A stretch of 64,000 nt of DNA, from positions 124,001 through 188,000 of the forward strand of contig LADP01000046.1 in the NCBI GenBank assembly GCA_000961575.1, written 5' to 3'. Made by a program: the position numbers and the translations under genes. Numbering within the stretch: the stretch's first letter is position 1; each line of letters begins with the position of its first letter. Under the pieces are notes generated by a model. That model had not been told where the DNA came from. It made no database searches and worked only from the letters and a program-made list of their open reading frames with translations. The DNA comes from Peptococcaceae bacterium BRH_c8a (GTDB lineage: Bacteria > Bacillota > Desulfotomaculia > Desulfotomaculales > Desulfallaceae). This document shows positions 52,665-62,306 of this stretch, in pieces.

Positions 52665-54440
52665 TTAACCGGGCAGTCTGGTTATGTTCAGGATAATGTC
52701 AGTTTTATTTCCGGCCAGATCCTTAACCACAAACTTCAAGCTGGTTACTTCTTCACCGGCGGCAAAATCCATTGCCCAATGTAGATCCGCGTAGCTCGTG
52801 CCGATAGTATATTCAATAACCTTGGTGTCGCCCCCGCCGAATAAGCCCATTAAAACGGTTTTTATTGCGCTGCCAGCCTGCTGGTCGCTGTCATTGATAT
52901 AAAGTTCGATATCTCCCTCAACATCTCTCTGAACGGTTTCGTTGAAGGTAAATGTTACTTTCCCTACAGGGCAACCTGCGCAAGTGTTCACTTGTGCAGC
53001 AGTCCAGTTGGAACCGCTGCCGGTAACAGCCAGACTGGAGCCCAACGGGTCAGTTTTGGTTACTGTAACGCTCTGCAACACTGCCGGTGTGCTATCACTC
53101 GGGGTAACACCGCCACCGCCGCCACCGCCGCCGGCGGGAACGTCACCGATTCTATCGCCATCCACGGTAGCCGAGATGTCATCTGCTATCTCAACTTCTT
53201 CAGGATCCTGCTCAATCAGGCAGCCGTCGGCGTTGATTACTGCCGATTCAATAGTCCCTTCACCCTTAACATCAGCTTCGCCATCTAATGTAAGCGTACC
53301 AATGGAGGATTCCTCATTCATCGTGACAAGAGTGCCTTCCGCTTCTACGGAAACCGACAGGCTCTCGACACTGCCGTCAACCGTAACGGTGGCGGGTTCG
53401 GTAATGGTTACATTGCCGAAATCACCAACTAGTTGCACAGTGTAGCCTGCGGGGATAGCAACTTCATTATAAGAACCTTCCAAGATGGTGTTGCCGCGCA
53501 GTTCCGCATTTTCTACCGTAGTGCTGCCGGCAGCCACAATACGCACAGTCTTTGTGGCTTCGTCAATTTCCACTACCAGCCCACCAATTACGCAGTCCGT
53601 AAACACAATGCTGTTTTCGCCGCCGCCACGGACAATAGTCTTGCCGCGCACGGTTACGTTAACTAGGTTAGCATCGCCATCGCCGATGCCCGCGCCCAAG
53701 ATTAAGTTACCGCTAATGGTCGTATTCTGCAGCGTTACACCCGGTACATTAATAGTTACACTGCCGGCGACCACTTCTACGCCCTGCTCGGGACCGTAAG
53801 TGCCGGCGGTTTCATAAACCACCGAGCCGGTAGTTGTAGATGTGCCACCTACAGCCCTGTCCAACGTAACCACGGCCTCGGCCCTGGTTATGGGGCTGCC
53901 CGGCTTGTAGCTTCCGTCGGTGTAACCCGACATTATTTTATTTTGGACCACCGCGCCAACCGCGGCCTTAGCCCAGGGAGCAATTTTATCGCCATCACTA
54001 AACCCGCTCAGCACATCCTGCTCGGGAACGCTCAGGCTCATCAGCCTGGCTATAATGGCGGCTGCTTCCTGCCGAGTGATAGACTTATTCGGTCCGAAAG
54101 TGCCGTCCTGGTACCCGGCCATATAATTGGCCTTGTCCACCTCACCGTAATACCAAGCGGTGGATTTTACATCAGTAAAACCAGCTGCGTTGCCACTGCC
54201 TTGAATACTAAACGACCGGTTAACCAGCGCCACAAATTCCGCGCGGCTAATCTGTTGGCCTGGCTTGTATGTACCATCCTGATAACCGCCAGTTAAACCC
54301 TGATCCACCCATTTGTCAATTTGGGCTTTAGCCCAGTAGTTGTCCGGCACATCGGAAAAACCGGCAGCGGAAGCAAACCCCGCGGCGGAAACAGAAAGTA
54401 CCAGAGCCAAAACAATAACCATCAAATATTTTTTGCGCAA
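52665..54440 (-). CDS. SLH surface protein with beta-helix-like region
   Basis: A 591-aa exported protein, signal peptide about 1-25 (GFASA|AGF). Three N-terminal SLH domains follow (AGFSDVPDNYWAKAQIDKW, AGFTDVKSTAWYYGEVDK, SGFSDGDKIAPWAKAAV), each with a GYxDGxxxP half. Residues ~215-420 are short beta-rich repeats (VTINVPGVTLQNTTISGNL, TVENAELRGNTILEGS) suggesting a right-handed beta-helix. A run of nine Gly and a C-terminal beta domain with CAGC end the protein. It is probably wall-anchored and structural. The TTG start (LRKKYLM) follows AAGGAGG; a longer frame upstream lacks a ribosome site. Confidence 0.82.
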   Translation of the reverse strand: MRKKYLMVIVLALVLSVSAAGFASAAGFSDVPDNYWAKAQIDKWVDQGLTGGYQDGTYKPGQQISRAEFVALVNRSFSIQGSGNAAGFTDVKSTAWYYGEVDKANYMAGYQDGTFGPNKSITRQEAAAIIARLMSLSVPEQDVLSGFSDGDKIAPWAKAAVGAVVQNKIMSGYTDGSYKPGSPITRAEAVVTLDRAVGGTSTTTGSVVYETAGTYGPEQGVEVVAGSVTINVPGVTLQNTTISGNLILGAGIGDGDANLVNVTVRGKTIVRGGGENSIVFTDCVIGGLVVEIDEATKTVRIVAAGSTTVENAELRGNTILEGSYNEVAIPAGYTVQLVGDFGNVTITEPATVTVDGSVESLSVSVEAEGTLVTMNEESSIGTLTLDGEADVKGEGTIESAVINADGCLIEQDPEEVEIADDISATVDGDRIGDVPAGGGGGGGGVTPSDSTPAVLQSVTVTKTDPLGSSLAVTGSGSNWTAAQVNTCAGCPVGKVTFTFNETVQRDVEGDIELYINDSDQQAGSAIKTVLMGLFGGGDTKVIEYTIGTSYADLHWAMDFAAGEEVTSLKFVVKDLAGNKTDIILNITRLPG

Positions 54441-54810
54441 AACACAACCTCCTTCGTAAAATAATAAAACAAACTCTTGCAAAATAAGGACAACCCAAAC
54501 ATCCAAGTTATGCAGGGCTTGACCCAAAATGAGCTACTTCCAAACAGTATTTAAGTTCTTTGCAATTAACTAAACGATTAGGGAATCTGCAAAAAAACTA
54601 TATTATGACCACGAGCCCCCTTTTCGCAGTAATTACAACCACATTTACTGAATTATAACATTTTCCGTATAATTTTGCATTACAAGAATGCTTTGGTTTA
54701 TCAATTTAGGACCAGCATCCATAATTGGGACACTGAAATCATAATTAAACGTTGTAGGACTTGCAACTGCTGGTATAAAATAACAGCAGCGAATATTTAT
54801 GTGAAATGAG
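54441..54810. other. Gene-free divergent gap
   Basis: About 370 bp, AT-rich, between the SLH gene and the VanZ-like gene, which point away from each other. It should contain both promoters, but I cannot place them with confidence. It includes a fragment of the ECF-operon palindrome (AAGTTATGCAGGGCTTGACCC, about 54504-54524). Confidence 0.5.
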
Positions 54811-55293
54811 TTGACCAATAAGCCAATGAAACCCATTACGATAATCGCCGTAACCATTGTTTGGATGTCCCTTATGTTTTTCGGCTCATCCATACCAGCA
54901 ATTTCTACTACCGAAATTACCCACTTAATTTTAAATATCCTTAATAAACTAATCGACCTGTTACCGGATTGGTTAAGAGGAAACAGTCCCATCTCCGCCG
55001 AGTCTTACAGCTGCTTTAACATGGTAATCAGGAAAATTGGCCATTTTGTCGAGTTTCAAATCCTGGCCGTTCTCCTGCTTAAACTATTGCTAAGCATAAA
55101 AAACATCAGGCACCCGTTTATAAAAAGCGGCCTGATAGCCATTGCCTTTGCCTTTTTAGATGAGCTATACCAATCCACAGTACCCGACCGCAGCCCGCTC
55201 CTGCTAGATGTTGTGGTTGATACCGCAGGTGTACTCACAGTCCTAATTATGATCAAACTAGCCCGTTTCGTTCAAGTCGGGGACGGTTCTTGA
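54811..55293 (+). CDS. VanZ-like membrane protein
   Basis: A 160-aa protein with about four membrane segments. The VanZ-like core motifs are IRKIGHFVEFQILAVLLL and AFLDELYQSTVPDRSPLLLDVVVDTAGV (the E-x-x-Q...R-x-x-x-x-x-D-v-x-x-D-x-x-G pattern). VanZ confers low-level teicoplanin resistance by an unknown mechanism; most relatives are unassigned. The start is uncertain (TTG 54811 or ATG 54826). The last residues VQVGDGS come from a TTCAAGTCGGGGACGG repeat. Confidence 0.75.
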   Translation: MTNKPMKPITIIAVTIVWMSLMFFGSSIPAISTTEITHLILNILNKLIDLLPDWLRGNSPISAESYSCFNMVIRKIGHFVEFQILAVLLLKLLLSIKNIRHPFIKSGLIAIAFAFLDELYQSTVPDRSPLLLDVVVDTAGVLTVLIMIKLARFVQVGDGS

Positions 55294-55373
55294 CTTTAAA
55301 GTGTGTCAAGGGGACGGTTCCTCTGACACACTTTAAAAAATGTGTCAGAGGAACCGTCCCCTTGACACACTTT
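55268..55373. repeat. Long perfect palindrome between convergent genes
   Basis: A TTCAAGTCGGGGACGG unit at 55268-55297 is followed by two opposed GTGTGTCAAGGGGACGG copies. Their 33-bp arms (55298-55330 and 55341-55373) are perfect reverse complements around CTTTAAAAAA. U-runs flank on both strands, so it may terminate both the VanZ-like gene and galE. Each gene ends inside the repeats. Confidence 0.9.
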
Positions 55374-56352
55374 TTTCAAAGCGCCAGGCGTCTCGGCACA
55401 TAGCTACCAAATTTCGCTTGGCTGTCCAACCCCAGTCCCTCTCGGCTTTGGAAGCATCGGCATAGCACTCGGCGATATCGCCAGGCCGCCTGGCTGCTAT
55501 TTCATAGGGCAAATCCAGGCCGTTGGCCTCTTTAAAGGCCTGCACCAACTGCAATACACTAACGCCATGACCGGTGCCCAGGTTATAAATATGTACGCCT
55601 GCCGTGAGCTTAGCCAATGCCGTTACATGCCCCTCGGCTAAATCCAGTACATGAATATAATCTCGCACGCCTGTACCGTCCACCGTGGGATAGTCGTTGC
55701 CAAAAACCCGCAGTTTATCCAGCTTGCCTTTAGCCACCTGAGTGATATAAGGCATCAGGTTGTTGGGGATACCGGCAGGCGCTTCACCAATCAAGCCGCT
55801 CTCATGGGCGCCCACCGGGTTGAAATACCGCAGCAATGCCACCGACCAATCTGGATTTGCTTTGGCGATATCAGTGAGAATCCGCTCACTCATCGCTTTC
55901 GATTCACCATAAGGGTTGGTGGATGGCAAAAGCGGCATGTCTTCCACAAAGGGGACTTGATTCTCGCCATAAACCGTAGCCGATGAGCTGAATACAAACC
56001 GTGGCACGCCGTATTTCAAACATGCTTGGGCCAGAACCATCGTGCTGACGATATTGTTATAATAATAAACCAATGGCTTTTCTACCGACTCGCCCACCGC
56101 TTTAAGCCCGGCGAAATGGATGACACCGTCAATCGAGTGATTGGCAAAGATGGTATTGGTGGCTGCTGCATCGGTCACATCGATCTGGTAAAAAGTAATT
56201 TCCCGGCCGGTAATCTGTTTAACTCGCTCCAAAGTCTCGGCGCTGCTGTTGCAAAGATTATCGGCCACGATCACCGTATGTCCCGCTTCAAGCAAAGCAA
56301 CACAAGTATGGGAGCCAATATACCCGGCACCGCCGGTAACTAAAATGTTCAT
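55345..56352 (-). CDS. galE: UDP-glucose 4-epimerase
   Basis: A 335-aa short-chain dehydrogenase-type epimerase interconverting UDP-glucose and UDP-galactose with bound NAD+. The Rossmann motif GGAGYIGSH is at the N-terminus of the chosen ATG, with the catalytic YGESK (Tyr-x-x-x-Lys), FSSSATVYGE and RYFNPVGAHESG. The start MNILVTGG is preceded by AGGAGGCGCTCAGGAG. A longer frame adding nine residues is unlikely. The C-terminal SVSRGRFL is translated from a GTGTCAAGGGGACGG repeat. Confidence 0.95.
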   Translation of the reverse strand: MNILVTGGAGYIGSHTCVALLEAGHTVIVADNLCNSSAETLERVKQITGREITFYQIDVTDAAATNTIFANHSIDGVIHFAGLKAVGESVEKPLVYYYNNIVSTMVLAQACLKYGVPRFVFSSSATVYGENQVPFVEDMPLLPSTNPYGESKAMSERILTDIAKANPDWSVALLRYFNPVGAHESGLIGEAPAGIPNNLMPYITQVAKGKLDKLRVFGNDYPTVDGTGVRDYIHVLDLAEGHVTALAKLTAGVHIYNLGTGHGVSVLQLVQAFKEANGLDLPYEIAARRPGDIAECYADASKAERDWGWTAKRNLVAMCRDAWRFEKSVSRGRFL

Positions 56353-56378
56353 CTCCTGAGCGCCTCCTTTAAAGGGCA

Positions 56379-56408
56379 TTCAAGTCAAGAACCGTCCCCA
56401 ACTTGAAT
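56379..56408. repeat. CATTCAAGTCAAGAACCGTCC palindrome
   Basis: One copy of the TTCAAGTC family just upstream of galE, in the gap after the DsbA-like gene. Confidence 0.85.
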
Positions 56409-56518
56409 GCTTGCTTTGCCTTTACGGCAGGCATACTTTTTACCCTGCGCTTTTTTATTCGGCACCACCTGGGTTTGCGGTTTTCTCTGCCAGGCGGCCC
56501 GGGTCAGTTTTAATTTTC

Positions 56519-57115
56519 TCATACATGCGCATCCAGCAGCCGTTTAAAAGCCTCATAGGGCTTGGCGCCTATAATTTTGTCCTTACCTTCTATAATAAAA
56601 GTCGGCAGCGCCGTAACATCGTGCTCCCGGGCCCGTGCACGGGCCTGCTGCAGCCGGGTGGCATAAGTGCCGTTATCCAGGGCCTCTCCCAGCGCCTGCC
56701 GATCCAGGCCAATTTCGCCCAGCAGTCTGAGCAGGGTTTCCTTCTCGCCGACGTTCTCGCCCTCCTGGAAATAAGCCCGTAACAGGCGTTCGTGGGCCTG
56801 CTCAAAAAGCCCGGCCTCCCGGGCGAACTCGCCGGCCTCCAGCGCCAGTCGGGTGTTGGCCACCACCTCAAGCGGGTTGAACGTGATGCCGTAAGGCGCC
56901 CCGGCCCGGTTCAGGTTAACAATCATCGTCGTCGGGTCATAATTGGGAAACATCTGCCGCAGCAGCTTGCCCTCAGGCGGCGTTTCGGGGTGCAGCTCAT
57001 AGCCCACCCACTCTTCCTCTATCTCATATTCCTGCTTCAGTTTTTCGGCAATACCTTTGCCGATATAGCAAAATGGTCAGGCGTAATCAGAAAAGATGAC
57101 CAGCTTAATACTCAT
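56519..57115 (-). CDS. DsbA/FrnE-like selenoprotein (U-P-F-C active site)
   Basis: Read from ATG 57115 (strong TAGGAGG), codons 1-12 give MSIKLVIFSDYA. Then comes in-frame UGA and PFCYIGKGIAEKLK, continuing without a break to 56519. The site aligns with the thioredoxin-fold CPxC active site of the DsbA/FrnE/HCCA-isomerase family (D-Y/F-x-C-P-W/F-C-Y-I-G), with UGA replacing the first Cys. A perfect 7-bp hairpin TCGGCAA-AGGTA-TTGCCGA begins 13 nt after the UGA. Its loop is 20 nt away with G at position 2, fitting a bacterial SECIS. The 198-aa product retains the cis-Pro region TALPTFIIEGK. A start at 57007 would lose the active site. Redox role; substrate unknown. Confidence 0.85.
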
Positions 57116-57283
57116 TTGTTTGACCTCCTAAGAACAATGTTAGCTAAATAATAACACTATTTCCCACAAAATAAAAACATCGTCCCCTTGACACAACTTG
57201 AACGACCGCGGGTGTTTGTTTTATAATGAACTAACTATTCGACTATTTTTGTACCTGCTGACACCGGAAAGGGGACTATCCTT

Positions 57284-58275
<992 letters not shown>

Positions 58276-58279
<4 letters not shown>

Positions 58280-59619
58280 AAAACACCCGGGTGCTCAGTA
58301 CCACCCCGGCGGCCAGTCTTGCCGTCCGACTGCTGGCCGCCGCGGCCGCGCTGGTGACGGTCTATTACCGCATGCCGCTGCCTTTTTTGCTGCTGATCCT
58401 TTTTCTTTCCTATTTAATGTGGAGCTACTACTGGACGCTGATGAGCTGCCGGTCTACCACCGGCACCAGCCTGGCCGCCCAAGAAAGCATCTTTGCCGGT
58501 GAAACCCTCACCCGGGAGTTCAAATTTGTAAACGGTTGGCTATTCCCCCTGGTGCGCTGCGGCATCAGCTTCCTGCTGCCCGCCGGGCTTACCTGCACCG
58601 GCGACACCCCGCAAACCATGACCAGGGAATCCAAAAGCGGCGACGTCCCGGCCACCACTTTTCAACTGGCCCCGGCCTGGAATTATTACACCGTTCATTA
58701 CGCCTGGCTGCCCGAAAAAAAAGAATTTACCCTGCGCCTGCAGGTACAGGCTCGCTTAAGAGGCATTTACTACCTGCCCCCGCCCCATCTATTTGTGGGC
58801 GACCCCTCGGGCCTGTATCGCGGCCTGAATCAGGTGGGCCGGGAACAATACCTGTACGTTTTCCCGCGCCTGAAAAGCACCGGGGAACTCCATAAAGCGC
58901 TGGACTTTCAAGAAAACAACCGGGAAGACAACTTCGGGTTGGAGGATCGCTACCAGGCCCAGGGGGTAAGAGATTACCAACTGGCCGACTCGCCCAAAAG
59001 CATTAACTGGTACGCCACAGCCCGGGCCAACAGTTTAAAAACCAACATCTACCAGCGCAAAGACTCCCAATTCTGCCTGGTGGCTTTGGATTTGTGTGTG
59101 CCCGTCCAACCCGCCTATGCGCTTGATGCAGCCCGCTTCGAAGACCCCAACCTGGAAGAAGCCATCAGCCTGGCCGCCGGTATAGCCCTTTTCCACCTGG
59201 AACAGGGAGCGATGACTGCATTTTACACCAACGCGCCCCTGCTGCAGTGGAAGAAAAAGAAAGACAACCCGCTGCCGGACGACACCAGCGCCTATATGAA
59301 CAGGGTCAGACCGATTACCGTTTTGGACTTTGCCGGGGGCACCAGCCAGGCCCAAAGCATCCTTAAAATATGTGCCGCCATTGATGAAACCAGCCGGGCC
59401 TACCCTGAAGCCAGGGACAAGCTGTGGGAAAAAATACAGGCCGCCCCGGCCAATACGTTAATCTACCTGCTGCGCTACCATGACCCGCCCGCCAGTTGGG
59501 AGAACGACGAAGAATACAAAACCAAACGAGACAATGCCGCCCCGGCGCAATTTTACAGCCCGCAGCGTCTGGCCGACCTAGCCTCATCCCGAGTGCGGCT
59601 GTTCAACCTGTCCCCCTGA
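58276..59619 (+). CDS. DUF58 membrane protein
   Basis: A 447-aa protein with two N-terminal membrane helices (about 14-55), then a beta-rich region and the DUF58 core with GLEDRYQAQGVRDYQLADSPKSINWYATARANSL. This is the family's D-x-R-x-Y-x-x-G-D-x-x-R...I-x-W-x-x-x-A-R hallmark. A VWA-like fold follows (LVALDLCV). It works with the preceding MoxR ATPase. The ATG overlaps the moxR stop. Confidence 0.9.
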
Positions 59620-59621
59620 GC

Positions 59622-59776
59622 CTTGGTGCCAGGTGTTGCAAGTTGAATTTGTTGCAAGATGAAAATCAAATATTTTTCAACTTGCAACTTACAACTTGCA
59701 ACTTACAACTTGCAACACCTGGCACCTTACCCTGCCCGCTTTAAAAGCAAGATTCTTCACTGCGTTCAGAATGACA
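59622..59776. repeat. TTGGTGCCAGGTGTTGCAAGTTG tract and CTTCACTGCGTTCAGAATGACA unit
   Basis: An expanded copy with several CAACTTGCAACTTACAACTT units (59622-59726), ending CAACACCTGGCACC, followed by a half TCATCCTGAGCG-family unit (59746-59776). It separates DUF58 from the next gene of the set. Confidence 0.85.
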
Positions 59777-59842
59777 TATACCGGCAGTATGACATTAAAC
59801 CGTAGGTTTACATAAACCCGAAGTCCAAAGGAGGGAGACAAA

Positions 59843-61234
59843 ATGAGTTGGGCGGCCTTGCTGCTAAGCGTAACCGGCTATAGCTGGTACCTGGTGTTTG
59901 CATACATGACCTACGCCACCTACCCTGGCCTATGGACCGGCCTGGCCGGCCTGTTTTGTCTGGCCCTGCTGCCTACCGTCCTGGGCTTTACCATAAACCG
60001 GAGCCTGCTTGCATCGGGCCCCACGGTTTTAAAGCTGGTGCTCATCAATCTACTGCTGTACCTGCTTTATACCGGCCTTACCGCGCTGGGCAGCGTAATG
60101 ATTGCCGATTACCTGTTTTGGAATCCCCCGCATTCGTTAACCCGGGCAGCCTATCTTTTCCCGTCCGCCTGGCAGCTGCTGGCCTGGCTAATCGGGACGT
60201 ACTATGTTTTTCAAACCGCTGATATTAAAGCTGCCGCCCAGCCCACCGGCATCAAAACCGTGGAAACAAGCCTGGTGCTGGTGATACCCGCTATTTTTCT
60301 GCTCACCTACATGGGCTTTGCCGGGCCGCTGCTGATCATCCTGGTGGCCGGCTGGTTTTTAGCCCTGGCCCTGACCCTGGCAATAGAGGGAACCGGAGTT
60401 ACAGCAACTTCCGTAATCCGTTACGATATCGTTCTTTTTCATGCTTTAGTGCCGCCCCTGGCCGCCATCATCCTTTGTGCCGCCGCATTTTTGGGCGAAA
60501 TCCGCAGCGTGCTTCAGGCCGCCCGGGGGGCTTTGTTCGCCCTGCTGGCCTATCTGGTCAAATTGCTGGACATGCTGTTTCCGCCACTGCCGGAATCAAA
60601 CGTCGTGCTCCCGGAAATGGCCTCCCCGCCCATGCCTACCGGGGGAGCGGAAAATGTCCAGGAGCCGGCGTCCTGGTTTATCTACATAATCATTGGCCTG
60701 GGGCTGCTGCTGCTAATCCCCATCCTGCGGGGGCTGCTGGGCCTGCTTAGAATCCGCCTGGGTGCTGTTCCGCGGCTGCCCCAAAAGCGGTATTCCCCGT
60801 TCCGAGCACTGCTGCAGGTGTGGCGGTGGTTAATAACACTGGTCTGCAGCCTGCTTAAAATTTTCGCGCCCTTGGTTACCCGCCTAAAAGCACTGGCCGG
60901 TGGGCTGCGGCAAAAAATAAAAACCATCCTTAATAGGTGGTTGCCCGCCAAAACCCCCGGCCAAAAAATCTTTCGCTCATACGAAGCCTTTTTGCGCCTG
61001 GGCCGCCGCGCCGGCTGCCCCAGACAAATCTACGAAACCCCGTTGGAATATGCCCGGCGGCTGCAAACGGCAACCACCAAGCAGCCCTATCCCGGCGCGG
61101 AGATCAGCCGGCTCACCGGCCTGTTTCTAGAGGCCAGCTACAGTAAAAAGCCCCTCAGCTGGCAGCAAGCCGCCGAAAGTGAACGCCTTTTCAAAACCAT
61201 CGCCCATTCAAGTCGGGGACGGTTCTTGACTTGA
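59843..61234 (+). CDS. Multi-pass membrane protein with DUF4129-type C-terminus
   Basis: A 463-aa protein with about eight membrane segments and a C-terminal cytosolic part. That part reads IFRSYEAFLRLGRRAGCPRQIYETPLEYARRLQ, typical of DUF4129 domains found at the end of, or beside, bacterial transglutaminase-like proteins of the MoxR-DUF58 cluster. No transglutaminase core is present in this gene. GGAGGGAG precedes the ATG. The last residues HSSRGRFLT are read from a TTCAAGTCGGGGACGG repeat. Confidence 0.75.
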   Translation: MSWAALLLSVTGYSWYLVFAYMTYATYPGLWTGLAGLFCLALLPTVLGFTINRSLLASGPTVLKLVLINLLLYLLYTGLTALGSVMIADYLFWNPPHSLTRAAYLFPSAWQLLAWLIGTYYVFQTADIKAAAQPTGIKTVETSLVLVIPAIFLLTYMGFAGPLLIILVAGWFLALALTLAIEGTGVTATSVIRYDIVLFHALVPPLAAIILCAAAFLGEIRSVLQAARGALFALLAYLVKLLDMLFPPLPESNVVLPEMASPPMPTGGAENVQEPASWFIYIIIGLGLLLLIPILRGLLGLLRIRLGAVPRLPQKRYSPFRALLQVWRWLITLVCSLLKIFAPLVTRLKALAGGLRQKIKTILNRWLPAKTPGQKIFRSYEAFLRLGRRAGCPRQIYETPLEYARRLQTATTKQPYPGAEISRLTGLFLEASYSKKPLSWQQAAESERLFKTIAHSSRGRFLT

Positions 61235-61237
61235 ATG
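61204..61237. repeat. CATTCAAGTCGGGGACGGTT palindrome
   Basis: A full copy overlapping the final codons and stop of the DUF4129-type gene. Confidence 0.88.
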
Positions 61238-61327
61238 CCAGTAGGAAATTTTAAACAATTGTTTTACTTTCTCGCATAAAGAGGTAATCTATTATTATAA
61301 AGTATAAAACATAAGGTTGGTGCCTAC

Positions 61328-61594
61328 ATGAAAACCGGAAATGTAAGCCATAAAGGACAAATCGTAATACCTGTTGAAATACGCAAAAAATACGGCTTGG
61401 AACCTAATTCAACGATTAGAATTACAGAAATAGATGGATACATAGCAATTATGCCTATGCCCAAAGACCCGATTAAGGCAGCTAGAGGCATGCTTCGTGG
61501 CGATATGACAGCCGCCCGGCATATGTCCGAAATTCGAAAAGAAGAGTGGGAGATGGAAATTCAAGTCAAGAACCGTCCCCGACTTGAATGTTGA
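61328..61594 (+). CDS. AbrB/MazE-type transition-state or antitoxin-like regulator
   Basis: An 88-aa protein with a SpoVT-AbrB swapped-hairpin domain: VSHKGQIVIPVEIRKKYGLEPNSTIRITEIDGYIAIMPM. The short C-terminal part DPIKAARGMLRGDMTAARHM is common in antitoxins of type II systems, but no toxin gene follows. The end IQVKNRPRLEC comes from a TTCAAGTCAAGAACCG repeat. The repeat may have cut off the original end and possibly a toxin gene. Ribosome site AAGGTTGG. Confidence 0.75.
   Translation: MKTGNVSHKGQIVIPVEIRKKYGLEPNSTIRITEIDGYIAIMPMPKDPIKAARGMLRGDMTAARHMSEIRKEEWEMEIQVKNRPRLEC
61559..61590. repeat. ATTCAAGTCAAGAACCGTCC palindrome
   Basis: One copy in which the AbrB-type gene (plus strand) and the VanZ remnant (minus strand) both end. 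Confidence 0.88.
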
Positions 61595-61934
61595 CCAACC
61601 TACTAACTACCCAATACACCCCAATCCCAACACTGGCCCCGGCGCTATCAATGATAACATCCTGCACCTATCCACCTCGGCCGGGGACGAATAACTGATG
61701 GACTTCATCCGATATAGCATAAAGAACACAAACCCCTAAGGCTATAACAACGCTCCGGTAACCGTATACCCCACTTCTCCTCAATGCATATATTACCAAT
61801 ATCCCCAGCATAAGATAGGCAAAAAAATGGGCATTCTTGCGCACGATGTGATTAAAGCCTTCGATATCAAAATCCGCCCCTGGTGCAAATTGCGCCACGA
61901 TTTTTACAATAACCTCTGTTATTCCGGTAAATCA
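61566..61934 (-). pseudogene. Broken VanZ-like gene
   Basis: The frame carries VanZ-core residues: HIVRKNAHFFAYLMLGILVIYAL, YAISDEVHQLFVPGRGG, then an in-frame TAG (61667-61665). After it VQDVIIDSAGASVGIGVYW continues at exactly the family position (GRxGSVxDVxIDxxG). At the 5' side the frame is cut by a stop at the edge of the palindrome at 61932-61997, and no start codon or N-terminal helix remains. It is a truncated, nonsense-carrying remnant, distinct from the intact VanZ-like gene at 54.8 kb. Confidence 0.75.
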
Positions 61935-61997
61935 GACAAGGGGACAGGGACTTGTCTGGTGTTGCTCCACCAGACAAGTCCCTGTCCCCTTGCCTGA
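61932..61997. repeat. GACAAGGGGACAGGGACTTGTCTGG inverted pair
   Basis: Arms of about 29 bp with one mismatch around GTTGCTCC, bordering the truncated VanZ-like frame. A single related unit lies at 7748-7776. Confidence 0.9.
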
Positions 61998-62031
61998 TGT
62001 TGAAAAAAAGCGCTACCCTTGTAATAATTTG

Positions 62032-62060
62032 TTGAATAAAACAAAACGCGATGGTATAAT
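62032..62060 (+). promoter_or_regulatory. Sigma-A type promoter
   Basis: TTGAAT, 17 bp, TATAAT. It lies upstream of the leader and the ABC_sub_bind lipoprotein gene. Confidence 0.7.
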
Positions 62061-62066
62061 TTAACT

Positions 62067-62195
62067 GTCATTATGTTGCCTTAATAAAGGGTGTAAATCC
62101 ATGGACCAAAGGGCTGATTCTGTGTAAATGAAACGCCATATTGACACCATGGAATCTAAAAGCCAGGCATTTTTGTCTGGTGCTTTTCTTTATTA
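62067..62195 (+). promoter_or_regulatory. Possible structured leader with terminator
   Basis: Between the promoter and the lipoprotein gene the transcript can pair TCCATGG (62098-62104) with CCATGGA (62147-62153). It then folds AAAAGCCAGGC...GTCTGGTGCTTTTC, a hairpin followed by U-rich sequence. It does not match a riboswitch class I know. An attenuating leader is possible. Confidence 0.35.
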
Positions 62196-62306
62196 TCTCC
62201 TATTGAATAACGAAATAACTAAATAATAAAATAATTTAAACAAAAAGAGGGTGGTTACGTTTTTTTAAGCAGCAGGGCACTGATATTATTCTGCCTGGTT
62301 GTCGAA

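Noticed and set aside
54645-54992. Minus-strand 115-aa frame overlapping the VanZ-like gene
   Set aside because: No recognisable domain; it overlaps both the gap and a gene with clear family motifs.
61660-61670. TAG in the VanZ remnant as a pyrrolysine codon
   Set aside because: Pyrrolysine is known in methylamine methyltransferases; this gene is also truncated at its 5' end, so a nonsense mutation is simpler.
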